A stretch of DNA of 64,000 bases from Bacillus canaveralius (GCF_002860125.1 NZ_PGVA01000028.1:124001-188000), one strand, 5' to 3'. Positions 17,993-27,644 are shown, counted from the first letter of the stretch. The notes: generated by a model not told the origin, from the sequence alone. Program-made: numbers and translations.

Positions 17993-19645
17993 TTGACATC
18001 CAAATTACGTATATTAGTTACTTTTATTTGTATGATTGGACTTCTATCAGCTTGTAATTTTTCTGGATCCAATAACAATTCTTCAAACAGTACGTCTGAT
18101 GCGAATAATGCCAGCCAGAAAGATTCTGAACAAACACTTAATGTGGTGGCCATTGATGAAATAGCCTCACTTGATGTTGTAAAAGCACATGATACAGTTT
18201 CTGGTGTAGTTATCGCAAATACAACAGAAGGATTATACAGCATTGATAAAAATCATGAACCTGTCTTAGCCGCAGCATCGGAGCATGAAATTAGTGAGGA
18301 TGGACTTATTCATACATTTACCATTCGAGATAACGTTTGGAGCAATGGGGAATCAGTCACCGCACATGATTTTGAGTATTCTTGGAAACGAACATTCCAG
18401 AATGTTGGCTACTATACCTATTCCTTTGCAAACGCAAAGATTCTTAATGCACAGGAAATTATGGATGGAGAAAAATCTCCTGATGAGCTTGGAATTGAAG
18501 CTACTGATGATAAGACACTTGTTATCACTCTGTCTGGTCCAAGCCCACTTTTAAATTATTCATTGGCGTTTACAGCCTTCTTTCCTGTTAATCAAGCTTT
18601 TGTGGAAAGTGTGGGCGAAGAAGCTTACGGGACTGAGTTCGATAAAGTGATTTATAATGGTCCATTTACTTTGACAGATTGGAAACATGATCAAGGATGG
18701 CAATACAAAAAGAATCCTGATTACAGGGATGCAGACAATGTCAAATTAACAGAAATCAATGTCGATGTCGTTAAAGAGGAGTCTACGACAGTTAATCTTT
18801 ATGAAACTGGTGATGTCGATCTAATTGAAATTACCTCAGCCTTTATTGACAAATATAAAAATGATCCTAATTATAGCGCCCAAGTTACAGCGGGGTTATC
18901 CTTCCTTAGATTTAATCATGGTAACGAAGCTTTATCGAACGAGAATATCAGGCGCTCTCTGGACCTAGGTTGGGAAAAGAAAGCTTTGACAGATGTGATT
19001 TTAAAGAATGGTTCAGTACCTACTTATTATTTGGTTCCAGATATTGCAAAATCCCCTTCAGGTGAAACTTTCCGTTCTTTAAACGGTGATTTTAAAGGAA
19101 CGGTTGAAGAAGCTCAAGAATTCTTTAAAACTGGTTTAGGAGAGATTGGAAAGAATGCGATTGAACTAAACTTACTTACTGCAGATGAAACAGATAGCAA
19201 AGCAACTGCAGAATATTTAAAGGATCAATGGGAAACGAATCTCGACGGTTTAACAGTTAATATTGTTGTTCAACCGTTCCAGCGTCGTCTTGAGCTTGAA
19301 AAAGCAATTGATTATGATATTTCCATTTCGAGTTATATTCCTTCCAGTGCAGATCCTTTGAATTACCTTGATATGTGGGTAACAGGCAAAAGCTTCAACA
19401 GAATGGGTTATAGCAATCCGGATTATGATGGATTAGTCAACCAAGCATGGAATGAACTTGATGAAGAAAAAAGATATGAGTTGATGCTTGAAGCCGAACG
19501 AATGTTGTTTGAAGAAGATGCGGCGATTGGGCCAATGTACCAAGATGCTACTGCAATTATTAGCAAGCCTTATGTAAAAGATGTTATTCATCACCCGACT
19601 TTACCACAGTATGACTACAAATGGGCCTATATAGAAGGTAAATAA
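17993..19645 (+). CDS. Peptide ABC transporter, substrate-binding lipoprotein (OppA-like)
   Basis: 550 residues; TTG start behind AGGAGGGGG. The N-terminal signal ends in a lipobox LLSAC with lipidated Cys21, followed by a Ser/Asn-rich linker. The body is a family-5 solute-binding protein (NTTEGLYSIDKNHEPVLA start pattern). It captures oligopeptides or dipeptides outside the membrane for the permease below. First gene of a complete five-gene importer. Specificity cannot be read from the sequence; neighbours suggest peptides containing D- or unusual residues. Confidence 0.9.
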   Translation: MTSKLRILVTFICMIGLLSACNFSGSNNNSSNSTSDANNASQKDSEQTLNVVAIDEIASLDVVKAHDTVSGVVIANTTEGLYSIDKNHEPVLAAASEHEISEDGLIHTFTIRDNVWSNGESVTAHDFEYSWKRTFQNVGYYTYSFANAKILNAQEIMDGEKSPDELGIEATDDKTLVITLSGPSPLLNYSLAFTAFFPVNQAFVESVGEEAYGTEFDKVIYNGPFTLTDWKHDQGWQYKKNPDYRDADNVKLTEINVDVVKEESTTVNLYETGDVDLIEITSAFIDKYKNDPNYSAQVTAGLSFLRFNHGNEALSNENIRRSLDLGWEKKALTDVILKNGSVPTYYLVPDIAKSPSGETFRSLNGDFKGTVEEAQEFFKTGLGEIGKNAIELNLLTADETDSKATAEYLKDQWETNLDGLTVNIVVQPFQRRLELEKAIDYDISISSYIPSSADPLNYLDMWVTGKSFNRMGYSNPDYDGLVNQAWNELDEEKRYELMLEAERMLFEEDAAIGPMYQDATAIISKPYVKDVIHHPTLPQYDYKWAYIEGK

Positions 19646-19716
19646 TAACTAATTTAGGAGGTTTTATCATTGATACAGCCTCTCCTATTAAGTCATATGT
19701 TAAGGAGTGAACACGA

Positions 19717-20652
19717 TTGCAGAGTTATGTTCTAAGGCGATTTTTATCCATGTTTATGGCTTTATTCATCATCGTTACTTTGACTTTTTTGCTTATGCAA
19801 CTTCTTCCTGGTACCCCTTATGGAAACATCGACGAGTTAACCGACAATCAAATTGAGCTTCTGGATCAGAAATATGGCTTAGACCAACCTGTGGCTGTTC
19901 AATATGTAAAATATCTAGGAAACCTAATTCAAGGAGATCTTGGTCTTTCATTTAAGTACGCTGGCCGTTCTGTCAATGATATCATTGGCGAGCGGATTGG
20001 TCCCTCGGCTCTTATCGGTTTTCAAGGTTTAATCATTGGAGCAATAGTTGGATTAATTTTAGGCATAACTTCTGCACTAAGACATAACACTTTCGTCGAT
20101 TATGGAGCGGTAGTCATTGCTGTTTTGGGGATGTCTATACCGTCTTTTATATTCGCAGCGCTTATGCAATATTTTATCGGTGTTAAACTAGGTTGGCTAC
20201 CTCCGGCATTATGGGAAGGGTATCAAAATACGATCATGCCAAGTATAGCGTTGTCAGTTATTGTAATAGCAACCGTCGCCCGTTTTATCCGAACTGAAAT
20301 GCTTGAAGTTCTTGGCCAAGATTATGTTCTCACGGCAAAGGCTAAAGGAATTAGCCGACAAAGGATTGTAATAGAACATGTTGTCCGTAATGCCTTAATT
20401 CCAGTTATTACGATGCTTGCCCCGTTAACGGTTGGTTTATTAACAGGAACACTTGTCATAGAAAAGATTTTTGCCGTTCCTGGAATAGGCGAACAGTTTA
20501 CTATGTCGATTATGTTGAATGACTACAGTGTAATTATGGGCATCACTATTTTTTATAGTATTATTTTTGTCATCGTTATCTTTTTAGTAGATTTACTATA
20601 CGTAATTGTCGATCCAAGAATTCGGTTGGATGGGGTGGAGGCTAAATCATGA
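19717..20652 (+). CDS. Peptide ABC transporter permease (OppB type)
   Basis: 311 residues, TTG start with TAAGGAG upstream. Six membrane helices. N-terminal RRFLSMFMALFIIVTLTFLL and the Opp/Dpp permease signatures DLGLSFKYAGRSV and the EAA-loop DYVLTAKAKGISRQRIVIEHVVRNALIP identify the first permease subunit. Its stop overlaps the next start by four bases. Confidence 0.9.
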   Translation: MQSYVLRRFLSMFMALFIIVTLTFLLMQLLPGTPYGNIDELTDNQIELLDQKYGLDQPVAVQYVKYLGNLIQGDLGLSFKYAGRSVNDIIGERIGPSALIGFQGLIIGAIVGLILGITSALRHNTFVDYGAVVIAVLGMSIPSFIFAALMQYFIGVKLGWLPPALWEGYQNTIMPSIALSVIVIATVARFIRTEMLEVLGQDYVLTAKAKGISRQRIVIEHVVRNALIPVITMLAPLTVGLLTGTLVIEKIFAVPGIGEQFTMSIMLNDYSVIMGITIFYSIIFVIVIFLVDLLYVIVDPRIRLDGVEAKS

Positions 20653-21659
20653 AGATAAACGCAGATTTAATTACGGATGATTTATTTCAACCCGATCCAG
20701 TAGTAAGCCTGAAACATACAGAGGTGGCTCAAGGTCCGCAAATCGGTTTTTGGCAGGACGCATGGATCCGTTTAAGACGTAATAAAGGTGCCCTCCTTTC
20801 TATTGTTATGCTATTGGTGATAATAGCTCTAGCTTTTTTAGGCCCTTACTTAGGTGGATATAATGCAACTGATCAAAATTTAGCGCATTCGGACCTCCCT
20901 CCTAAAATTTCTGGCCTTGAATGGCTAGGCTTTAACGGAATAGATGGAAATGGTATTGACCAGTACGAGGCCAGAGATTTAAATGAAAACTACTGGTTTG
21001 GTACAGATCAGTTTGGACGGGATATATGGACAAGAATATGGGAAGGCACGAAAGTTTCGTTATACATCGCGTTCTTAGCAGCTTCTTTGGATTTGATTAT
21101 TGGTGTGATCTACGGTGGTATTTCTGGTTTTTATGGAGGGCGCATTGATAATATTATGCAGAGGATTATTGAAATATTGATGGGAATTCCTAATTTGATT
21201 CTAATCATACTATTTATCTTAGTCTTGGAACCAGGAATTATGTCTATCACCCTTGCCATGGTTATAACCGGCTGGGTTAACATGGCAAGAGTTGTTAGAG
21301 GTCAAATTTTACAGCTAAAAGGGCAAGAGTTTATACTTGCTTCCCGCACACTAGGTGTCAGTCATTTCCGACTTGTCGCTAAGCATCTTCTTCCAAACAC
21401 ATTAGGTTCTATTATTGTCACCCTTATGTTTACAATACCTACGGCCATTTTCTTTGAAGCATTCTTAAGTTTTATAGGGCTGGGTTTGCAACCTCCATTA
21501 GCTTCCTTGGGAGTACTCGTCGATGATGGTTACAAGTCAATGTTACTTTTTCCTTACAAGATGCTATTTCCAGCTATTGTGATCAGTTTAATTATGATGT
21601 GCTTTAATGTTTTGGCAGATGGGCTAAGGGATGCGCTAGATCCTAAAATGCGGAAATGA
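20649..21659 (+). CDS. Peptide ABC transporter permease (OppC type)
   Basis: 336 residues, six helices, with the OppC N-terminal region (FWQDAWIRLRRNKGALLSIV) and periplasmic insert containing HWFGTD-like YWFGTDQFGRDIWTRI. The EAA loop (EFILASRTLGVSHFRLVAKHLLPNTLG) contacts the ATPases. Coupled to the upstream permease by an ATGA overlap. Confidence 0.9.
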   Translation: MKINADLITDDLFQPDPVVSLKHTEVAQGPQIGFWQDAWIRLRRNKGALLSIVMLLVIIALAFLGPYLGGYNATDQNLAHSDLPPKISGLEWLGFNGIDGNGIDQYEARDLNENYWFGTDQFGRDIWTRIWEGTKVSLYIAFLAASLDLIIGVIYGGISGFYGGRIDNIMQRIIEILMGIPNLILIILFILVLEPGIMSITLAMVITGWVNMARVVRGQILQLKGQEFILASRTLGVSHFRLVAKHLLPNTLGSIIVTLMFTIPTAIFFEAFLSFIGLGLQPPLASLGVLVDDGYKSMLLFPYKMLFPAIVISLIMMCFNVLADGLRDALDPKMRK

Positions 21660-21672
21660 AGAGGTGATGGAA

Positions 21673-22677
21673 ATGGACAAAATACTTTCTGTTAAACAGT
21701 TAAAGGTTTCTTTTCGAACCTATGGAGGAGAATCCAATGTTTTACGGGGTGTCAGCTTTCACCTTGATAAAGGTGAAACGTTAGCTATAGTAGGAGAATC
21801 TGGATCAGGCAAATCAGTAACAGCTAAAGCGATTATGAAGCTGCTGCCTAAAAAAACAAGTTTTGTAAATAAGGGTGAGGTGATTTTTGGAAATAAAAAT
21901 TTGTTAGAGCTCGGTGAAAGAGAAATGCAAAAAATACGAGGTTCCGAAATATCCATGGTTTTTCAGGACCCTATGACCTCCCTCAACCCGACTATGACAA
22001 TAGGGAAACAAATTATGGAAGGCTTGAGGGTGCATCAACCCTTATCTAAAAAGGAAGCATTCATTAAAGCGGTCGAATTACTTGAGATGGTAGGGATACC
22101 GAACGCGGTGGACAGGATGAAGGAATATCCACACCAGTTTTCAGGAGGAATGAGGCAAAGAGTGGTTGTGGCTATTGCAATTGCTTGTAGCCCCAAAATT
22201 TTAATAGCTGATGAACCAACAACAGCTTTGGACGTAACAATACAAGCTCAAATCTTAGATTTGATGAAAAACCTGCAACAGCAGTTGCAAACAGCGATTA
22301 TTATTATCACTCATGATCTAGGGGTAGTTGCCAACATGGCACAGCGAGTAGCTGTTATGTACGCGGGTGAAATTATTGAAATTGGAACAGTAGATGAAAT
22401 CTTTTATGAGCCTAAACATCCATATACTTGGGGACTGCTCGAGTCAATGCCTAAGTTGCATGAAAAGCAAGATGAGCCGCTGATTCCTATTTCGGGTTCA
22501 CCACCGGACTTAAGCCAGCTTCCAGAGGGTTGCCCGTTTGCTCTAAGATGTCCTTATGCTATGAAGGTTTGTCACAAATTCGTACCAGAACCGACAATTG
22601 TTTCCAAAGGTCATTACGCCTCCTGTTGGCTACTAGATCAACGAGCTGCAAATGTTGAACGGATTGGGGTGGTTTAA
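21673..22677 (+). CDS. Peptide ABC transporter ATP-binding protein (OppD type)
   Basis: 334 residues from the ATG at 21673, which follows GAGGTGAT; in-frame GTG (21664) and ATG (21667) overlap that site. Walker A GESGSGKS, signature FSGGMRQRV, Walker B ILIADEPTTALD. The C-terminal oligopeptide/dipeptide domain has the Cys pattern CPFALRCPYAMKVC, which in this family can bind an Fe-S cluster. First of the two ATPases powering the importer. Confidence 0.92.
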   Translation: MDKILSVKQLKVSFRTYGGESNVLRGVSFHLDKGETLAIVGESGSGKSVTAKAIMKLLPKKTSFVNKGEVIFGNKNLLELGEREMQKIRGSEISMVFQDPMTSLNPTMTIGKQIMEGLRVHQPLSKKEAFIKAVELLEMVGIPNAVDRMKEYPHQFSGGMRQRVVVAIAIACSPKILIADEPTTALDVTIQAQILDLMKNLQQQLQTAIIIITHDLGVVANMAQRVAVMYAGEIIEIGTVDEIFYEPKHPYTWGLLESMPKLHEKQDEPLIPISGSPPDLSQLPEGCPFALRCPYAMKVCHKFVPEPTIVSKGHYASCWLLDQRAANVERIGVV

Positions 22678-23666
22678 TGCAGCCTAGAGACACTTTAATC
22701 GAAATAAACAACTTGAAAAAGCATTTCAGATTAAAAAAAGGCAAAGTATTGCAGGCTGTTGATAATGTTTCATTGAAGATCTTTAAAGGCGAGACATTAG
22801 GTATTGTCGGTGAATCAGGATGCGGAAAGTCGACCTTGGGAAGGACTCTGATTCGCTTATATGAACCAACATCAGGTGAAATAAAATATGAAAACCAAAA
22901 AATTACTGGAAAGCTTAAAAAGGAAGAAGAAAGACGTTTTCAGAAAAAGGTCCAGATGATTTTCCAAGACCCATACTCTTCGCTCAACTCACGAATGACC
23001 GTCGCTGAGATTATTTCAGAGGGGATGGTTATTCATGAACCTGGAATAAGCAAAAGAGAGCAAGAAGAAAAGATTTTTGAAATACTTGATTCAGTTGGTT
23101 TGCATAAACATCATGCTAATCGTTACCCGCACGAGTTTAGCGGGGGACAAAGGCAGCGTATTGGCATAGCAAGGGCACTCGCTGTTAATCCGGAGTTTAT
23201 AATCGCTGACGAACCGATAGCAGCTCTAGATGTTTCTATTCAAGCGCAGATTGTGAATCTATTAAAACAACTCCAGCAACGGAAACGATTAACTTATATG
23301 TTTATTGCTCACGATTTGTCGATGGTACGGTATATAAGTGACCGTGTGGCAGTCATGTATTTGGGGATGGTTGTAGAATTATCAACAAGTGACAAGTTAT
23401 ATGAGGAACCATTTCATCCATATACAAAAGCCCTATTATCAGCGATTCCTATACCAGACCCAAAAATTGAGCGTTCTCTAGAAAGAATTATTTTGGAAGG
23501 AACTGTACCGAATCCGGTTGATCCTCCCAGCGGCTGCCGTTTTCGCACGAGGTGTTCATATGCGATGGATATATGTTCGCAAGTTGTTCCAGAATTAAAA
23601 GAGATTGCACCTAGCCACCACGTTGCTTGCCATCTTTATTCAGAACACCAGCAGTTATCGGGTTGA
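22677..23666 (+). CDS. Peptide ABC transporter ATP-binding protein (OppF type)
   Basis: 329 residues, start codon sharing one base with the previous stop. Walker A GESGCGKST, signature FSGGQRQRIGIARAL, Walker B FIIADEPIAALD, and the C-terminal CRFRTRCSYAMDIC motif. Second ATPase of the importer. Confidence 0.92.
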   Translation: MQPRDTLIEINNLKKHFRLKKGKVLQAVDNVSLKIFKGETLGIVGESGCGKSTLGRTLIRLYEPTSGEIKYENQKITGKLKKEEERRFQKKVQMIFQDPYSSLNSRMTVAEIISEGMVIHEPGISKREQEEKIFEILDSVGLHKHHANRYPHEFSGGQRQRIGIARALAVNPEFIIADEPIAALDVSIQAQIVNLLKQLQQRKRLTYMFIAHDLSMVRYISDRVAVMYLGMVVELSTSDKLYEEPFHPYTKALLSAIPIPDPKIERSLERIILEGTVPNPVDPPSGCRFRTRCSYAMDICSQVVPELKEIAPSHHVACHLYSEHQQLSG

Positions 23667-23694
23667 TCCATAATGAAAATTGGAGGGTTTTTAA

Positions 23695-25710
23695 ATGAGC
23701 AAACGTTTATTAAAAGCTGAGGATTTACTAAGTTTGAATCTCGTAGGAGATCCCCAAGTATCTCCAAAGAAAGATAGAGTTGCGTATGTCTTAACTAAAT
23801 TGGATATAGTAAAAGACGGTTATTATTCTTCCATATATGTGAGTGATTTTGAAGGACAGTCTCAACAGCTTACATATTATGAATCTGACAAACTTATTAA
23901 AGATAAATCACCAAAATGGTCCCCCAACGGTGAACAGCTCGCATTCTTATCTAACCGAACAGGTAGCACTCAAGTCTGGATGCTACCGGTGGAAGGTGGA
24001 GGTGAAGCAATACCTGTTACAAGTATAGATGGTAACATACAGGAATTTGCTTGGTCTCCTGATGCAACAAAGCTCCTATTAACAGTGGAGGAAACCATTA
24101 ATTCAAAGAATAAAAGTGATATAAAGGAAATAACTCGTCTCCGATACAAAGCGGATGGGATACGAGATTTTTTAGAGTCGCGCAAGCACATTTTTCTTTT
24201 TGACATTCACACAAATGGATACACGAAAATTACGGAGGGTGATTTTGATTTTTATGGAGCCATATTTTCACCAAATGGAAAAGAACTCGTCTATTTAGGG
24301 TCAAGAGAGGGTGCCCAGGAGATAGAGTACGTTCCTTCTATATGGAGATTTAACATTGAAAACAATGAAGAAAAATTGCTTTATCAGGGAAGTGGTCCAA
24401 TACGATCTTTAGCTTATTCTCCTGATGGCCTATGGGTGGGTTTTATTGGCCATGAGCATGGGGAGACAAGTTCAGCAAATTTGAATGTTTGGGCTGTTTC
24501 TATAGAAACAACTAGTGCAAGAAATCTAACTAGTATTCTAGATCGGACGGTTGATAATCCTGTTCGAGTGGACGCTGCTTATGACACTGGTCAACCGCGT
24601 ATCGTTTGGGATCAAAATAGTACTTCTATCTTCTTCACTGCAACAGACAGAGGCAGCATACAACTTTACAAAACAAACCTGGACGGGGAAGTGTCCAAAC
24701 CTTTATCTGAAGATCAGCACACAATAACGTCTTTTGCTATGATAGATGATCATCATGCTGTGTTCGTTCAGGCTCATTGCCACTCTACTGGAGATTTAGT
24801 TATTCAAAACATTGATAAAATTGATGAGAAAAAAAACCTTACAACATGGAATGATCCTCTTTTTACACAAATTCAATTAAGTACCCCAGAACATATTACC
24901 GTTACGAGCGAAGATGGTTTAGAAATAGAAGGTTGGATTTTGCATCCGGTTAGAATAAGCAAAGAGGCCAAGCATCCACTCGTACTTCAAATTCACGGCG
25001 GTCCCCACTCTGCCTATGGATATGGATTTCAGCATGAATGGCAGTTAATGGCCGCAAAGGGATATGCAGTTCTCTATACCAACCCAAGAGGCAGCCAAGG
25101 TTATGGTGAGGATTTCTTACGTCGAGTAGTAGGTGACTGGGGTGGCGAAGACTACAAAGATTTAATGACTGCAGTTGATTACGTACTAGATACCTTCAGC
25201 TACATTGACCAAGAGCAGCTCTTTGTCACTGGAGCAAGTTATGGGGGGTATATGACCAATATGATTACGGCTAGGACTAACCGGTTCAAAGCAGCTGCCA
25301 CTCAAAATTCTGTAACGAACCTTTATAGTATGTTTGGAACAAGTGATATTGGTTTTTACTTTAACAGCGCGCAATTAGGTGGAGCAGACATGTGGGATGA
25401 CGAGGAAACCGTTATGAAGTTCTCACCGATACGGTATGCAAAAAATGTGAAAACACCAACCCTTATTTTGCACAATGAAGATGATTACAGATGTCCAATG
25501 GAACAAGCTGAACAATGGTACATTGCTCTCCGTAGATTAGGTGTCGATACTAAGTTTCTCCGATTCCCTAATGAGAACCATGGAATTGCCTCTAAAGGAA
25601 AACCAACACACAGATTGGAGCGTCTGAGACATTTAATAGAATGGTTTGAAAATTATCGTCTAAACCACAGTAACGAATCTATTGTGCAAACATCAGCAAC
25701 TAATGCTTAG
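23695..25710 (+). CDS. S9-family serine peptidase (acylaminoacyl/dipeptidyl peptidase type)
   Basis: 671 residues. Residues about 1-390 form a WD40/TolB-like beta-propeller (repeats such as KWSPNGEQLAFLSNRTGSTQVW and FSPNGKELVYLGSREG). The C-terminal alpha/beta-hydrolase holds nucleophile Ser in GASYGGYM, Asp in HNEDDYRCP and His in ENHGI. Prolyl-oligopeptidase relatives of this type act on short peptides, for example as acylaminoacyl peptidase. No signal peptide, so cytoplasmic: it likely digests peptides delivered by the importer encoded just upstream. GGAGGG ribosome site precedes the ATG. Confidence 0.9.
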   Translation: MSKRLLKAEDLLSLNLVGDPQVSPKKDRVAYVLTKLDIVKDGYYSSIYVSDFEGQSQQLTYYESDKLIKDKSPKWSPNGEQLAFLSNRTGSTQVWMLPVEGGGEAIPVTSIDGNIQEFAWSPDATKLLLTVEETINSKNKSDIKEITRLRYKADGIRDFLESRKHIFLFDIHTNGYTKITEGDFDFYGAIFSPNGKELVYLGSREGAQEIEYVPSIWRFNIENNEEKLLYQGSGPIRSLAYSPDGLWVGFIGHEHGETSSANLNVWAVSIETTSARNLTSILDRTVDNPVRVDAAYDTGQPRIVWDQNSTSIFFTATDRGSIQLYKTNLDGEVSKPLSEDQHTITSFAMIDDHHAVFVQAHCHSTGDLVIQNIDKIDEKKNLTTWNDPLFTQIQLSTPEHITVTSEDGLEIEGWILHPVRISKEAKHPLVLQIHGGPHSAYGYGFQHEWQLMAAKGYAVLYTNPRGSQGYGEDFLRRVVGDWGGEDYKDLMTAVDYVLDTFSYIDQEQLFVTGASYGGYMTNMITARTNRFKAAATQNSVTNLYSMFGTSDIGFYFNSAQLGGADMWDDEETVMKFSPIRYAKNVKTPTLILHNEDDYRCPMEQAEQWYIALRRLGVDTKFLRFPNENHGIASKGKPTHRLERLRHLIEWFENYRLNHSNESIVQTSATNA

Positions 25711-25777
25711 TAGAAGTATCTGAATTCTCAATGTCTCTCACTTTAAAAGAAAATTCCTATTTCTTTTTACATCTTTG

Positions 25778-25812
25778 AGACAGCTATCTCCTTCATGGAA
25801 GCTGTCTTTTTT
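25778..25812 (+). terminator. Rho-independent terminator of the peptide operon
   Basis: AGACAGCT ... AGCTGTCT stem followed by TTTTT, about 70 bases after the S9 peptidase stop. Confidence 0.8.
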
Positions 25813-26645
25813 CCAAGGTATCTAATTCATAAAAATGGTAGGAGAGTGACAATTAAGTCTCTTATATGTTTATGTAGACTCGAATATGACGAATCGTGGA
25901 TTTATAAGGCCTGACAATCTTTTCGCGAATAAGATAACATTTTTTTGTTAAGTACAATGTGTGTGTGACTTGAACATATTTTCGACGTTTTGGCAGCGAT
26001 ATGATTCAATCAACCTTAGGTATAAATATACTGCATTAAACTTTAATAAAAAAGAACTGTGATGAAAGAACTGCAGTTCTTTTTTATTGAGTAATTATAC
26101 ATAAATTAATCAGTAGGGTTTTTTCTACAAACGGGCACGATGATTGAAGATGTATTTGAATTTTAAGCCCAGGTGTATATACATGTCAGACCTAGTCACC
26201 AACATCTGTAACTTCAAACGTTTATTTTGTTTGTGATGACCAACAACCAACATTAATGTAATTCTAAAATATGATAAAAAAACGTTATTTCCTTGATATT
26301 AAAGGATTCCTTGGCTATCAACAATAATTTAGTTGAAGAGAAATTGTGTTGTGAAAATAGTTCTTTAATTGAAAAAATGCTCTGATTTAAATAAAAATAT
26401 GTTTACTGAAGAATTTACAGCTGAGCTGATGGGAGTTAGAAAAGTACTGTTCAGAATCATCTAGAACGGGCGGAAACGAAAATTGAATTGAGGATGCACA
26501 GAGCCTTTTCCTCGTTTCCTAAAAAAAGGCTCTTAAACTTAAAATAAATTAACTTAGTAAATTAGTGAAAACAAGTCATAAAACACTCCATATAATATAT
26601 ATATAAGGTAAGTCAGTTTTTACCCCATTTGGCTGTGGGGGAATC
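25813..26645. other. Gene-poor AT-rich region with two hairpins
   Basis: No credible gene. Two inverted repeats stand out: one at about 26048-26083, where AAAAAAGAACTG and CAGTTCTTTTTT flank a short loop (terminator-like on both strands), and one at about 26500-26533, AGAGCCTTTT ... AAAAGGCTCT. No insertion-sequence ends or transposase were recognised. Confidence 0.5.
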
Positions 26646-26744
26646 TTAACCCTTAGGTCCGTTATGATTGTGGATAACTATTATCGGGCCTTTTTTAAAC
26701 AAAAGGACACCAATAATTATTAAAGCTATTTCTGTCCATTCCAT
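26646..26744 (-). CDS. 32-residue hydrophobic peptide, possible type I toxin-like
   Basis: Reverse-strand frame of 32 codons with a strong TTGGAGGTGA ribosome site five bases before the ATG. The peptide starts MEWTEIALIIIGVLLFKKG: one membrane-spanning segment (about residues 5-16), two lysines, then a short tail with HNHN. Size and layout resemble small membrane toxins and holin-like peptides of Firmicutes, but I recognise no exact family. The opposite strand carries a terminator within its 3' half, which could end an antisense RNA. Expression is unproven. Confidence 0.45.
   Translation of the reverse strand: MEWTEIALIIIGVLLFKKGPIIVIHNHNGPKG
26655..26696 (+). terminator. Plus-strand terminator inside the small-peptide gene
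   Basis: AGGTCCG ... CGGGCCT (7 pairs, one G-T) followed by TTTTT on the plus strand. No protein gene lies just upstream on this strand. A TATAAT at about 26591-26596 might start a short transcript of roughly 100 bases, antisense to the peptide gene. Confidence 0.5.
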
Positions 26745-27135
26745 TTCCGTCACCTCCAAGTACGTTTTATTAAATATATTCATTCAACCATGCACATATT
26801 CGCAAAAAGTGCATTTTTTTACAGTCGTTCTTTTTTTTGACGTATAGATGTTGTTATATAGGCAATTTTTGGTGTATTGTAGAAAATTTCTCCTTTTGTC
26901 GAAATGTACTAATGAAGGGAGATAGATTTATGAAAGATCATGTAAGGACAAGCCACTTGGGTGAATACATAATGATGCTATAATTTGTACTCAAATAAAA
27001 TGCCGTGTTAAATTTAGAAATAGCACAAAGGCAGCATTGTTTAAGAATCCATCCATTGTTGAATATATATCATAAAGCAGGAAAGACCCATCTTTTTATC
27101 GAATTATATATTAAAGAGGGGAGGCCACTCCACGT
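26745..27135. other. Intergenic region with a possible Spo0A box
   Basis: About 390 bases without a firm gene. TTGTCGAA at 26896-26903 matches the 0A-box consensus (TGTCGAA). It is followed by GAAGGGAG and an ATG at 26931 opening a 17-codon frame (MKDHVRTSHLGEYIMML), too short to call. The rest is AT-rich. Confidence 0.35.
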
Positions 27136-27330
27136 ATGCAAGAATTTAAAGTAATATTTCACTTTGGCAAAGAAAACACAAAAACACTTTTTCTAGAAGG
27201 AAAAAGCCCAGAACAAGTAATGGATAACGTATATAATTCTGGGGATTACTTTGTTGGGGAACGCGATAACGGAATTCATAAAATCAATATGAATTTAGTT
27301 ACATGGGTTTCGGTATATAATCACAAATAA
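27136..27330 (+). CDS. Small conserved-looking hypothetical protein
   Basis: 64 residues (MQEFKVIFHFGKENTK start) with a GGGGAGG site before the ATG and its own terminator after the stop. It is a soluble, mixed alpha/beta-type sequence ending in NLVTWVSVYNHK. It looks like small Bacillus or phage-borne proteins of unknown role; I cannot assign a family. A single-gene unit in a region with phage debris. Confidence 0.65.
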   Translation: MQEFKVIFHFGKENTKTLFLEGKSPEQVMDNVYNSGDYFVGERDNGIHKINMNLVTWVSVYNHK

Positions 27331-27338
27331 AGATAGAG

Positions 27339-27368
27339 AGCATCCTTTTTTTAAGGGTGCTTTTTCTT
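27339..27368 (+). terminator. Rho-independent terminator
   Basis: AGCATCC ... GGGTGCT stem followed by TTTTTCTTTT, eight bases after the small gene's stop codon. Confidence 0.8.
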
Positions 27369-27456
27369 TTGCTCCAAAACAACACGAATCAAAGGGTGAG
27401 GCTGTGTGTAGAAGGCTGAACTTCACATCAAATCGCAAAAAAAATATTTAAAAGAC

Positions 27457-27644
27457 ATGAAAGAGATTACCAAGAAGTATGGAGTGTCGCTAAAAACATA
27501 AAGTCATGGAAACAACGACATGGATGGGTTGGAAACAAGGGTGCACCCTCTGAAAAACGTGTGCACAAAAAAAAGTCCGAAAAACGAATTAAATTGTCAT
27601 ATGCACAAGGAGGATTCAGTTTGAAAAGAATAACAATGTCTTAA
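27457..27644 (+). pseudogene. Frameshifted phage terminase small-subunit fragment
   Basis: The frame from ATG 27457 reads [14 protein letters not shown] and stops; shifting by one base at about 27497-27501 continues with [20 protein letters not shown] and a lysine-rich tail to TAA at 27642. Joined, this is the N-terminal HTH region (KKYGVS...[10 protein letters not shown]) of phage terminase small subunits of PBSX type. An upstream in-frame stretch ([12 protein letters not shown]) may extend it. A one-base deletion in CTAAAAACATAAAG explains the shift. The ATPase large subunit and other phage genes are absent, so this is a prophage relic. Confidence 0.6.

Noticed and set aside
17788-18057. 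Open frame of 89 codons overlapping the start of the peptide-binding lipoprotein
   Set aside because: No ribosome site, no recognisable protein pattern, and it runs through the lipoprotein's own ribosome site and signal peptide.
26048-26533. Inverted repeats as insertion-sequence ends
   Set aside because: The two hairpins differ in sequence and enclose no transposase; they look like separate terminator-type stems.
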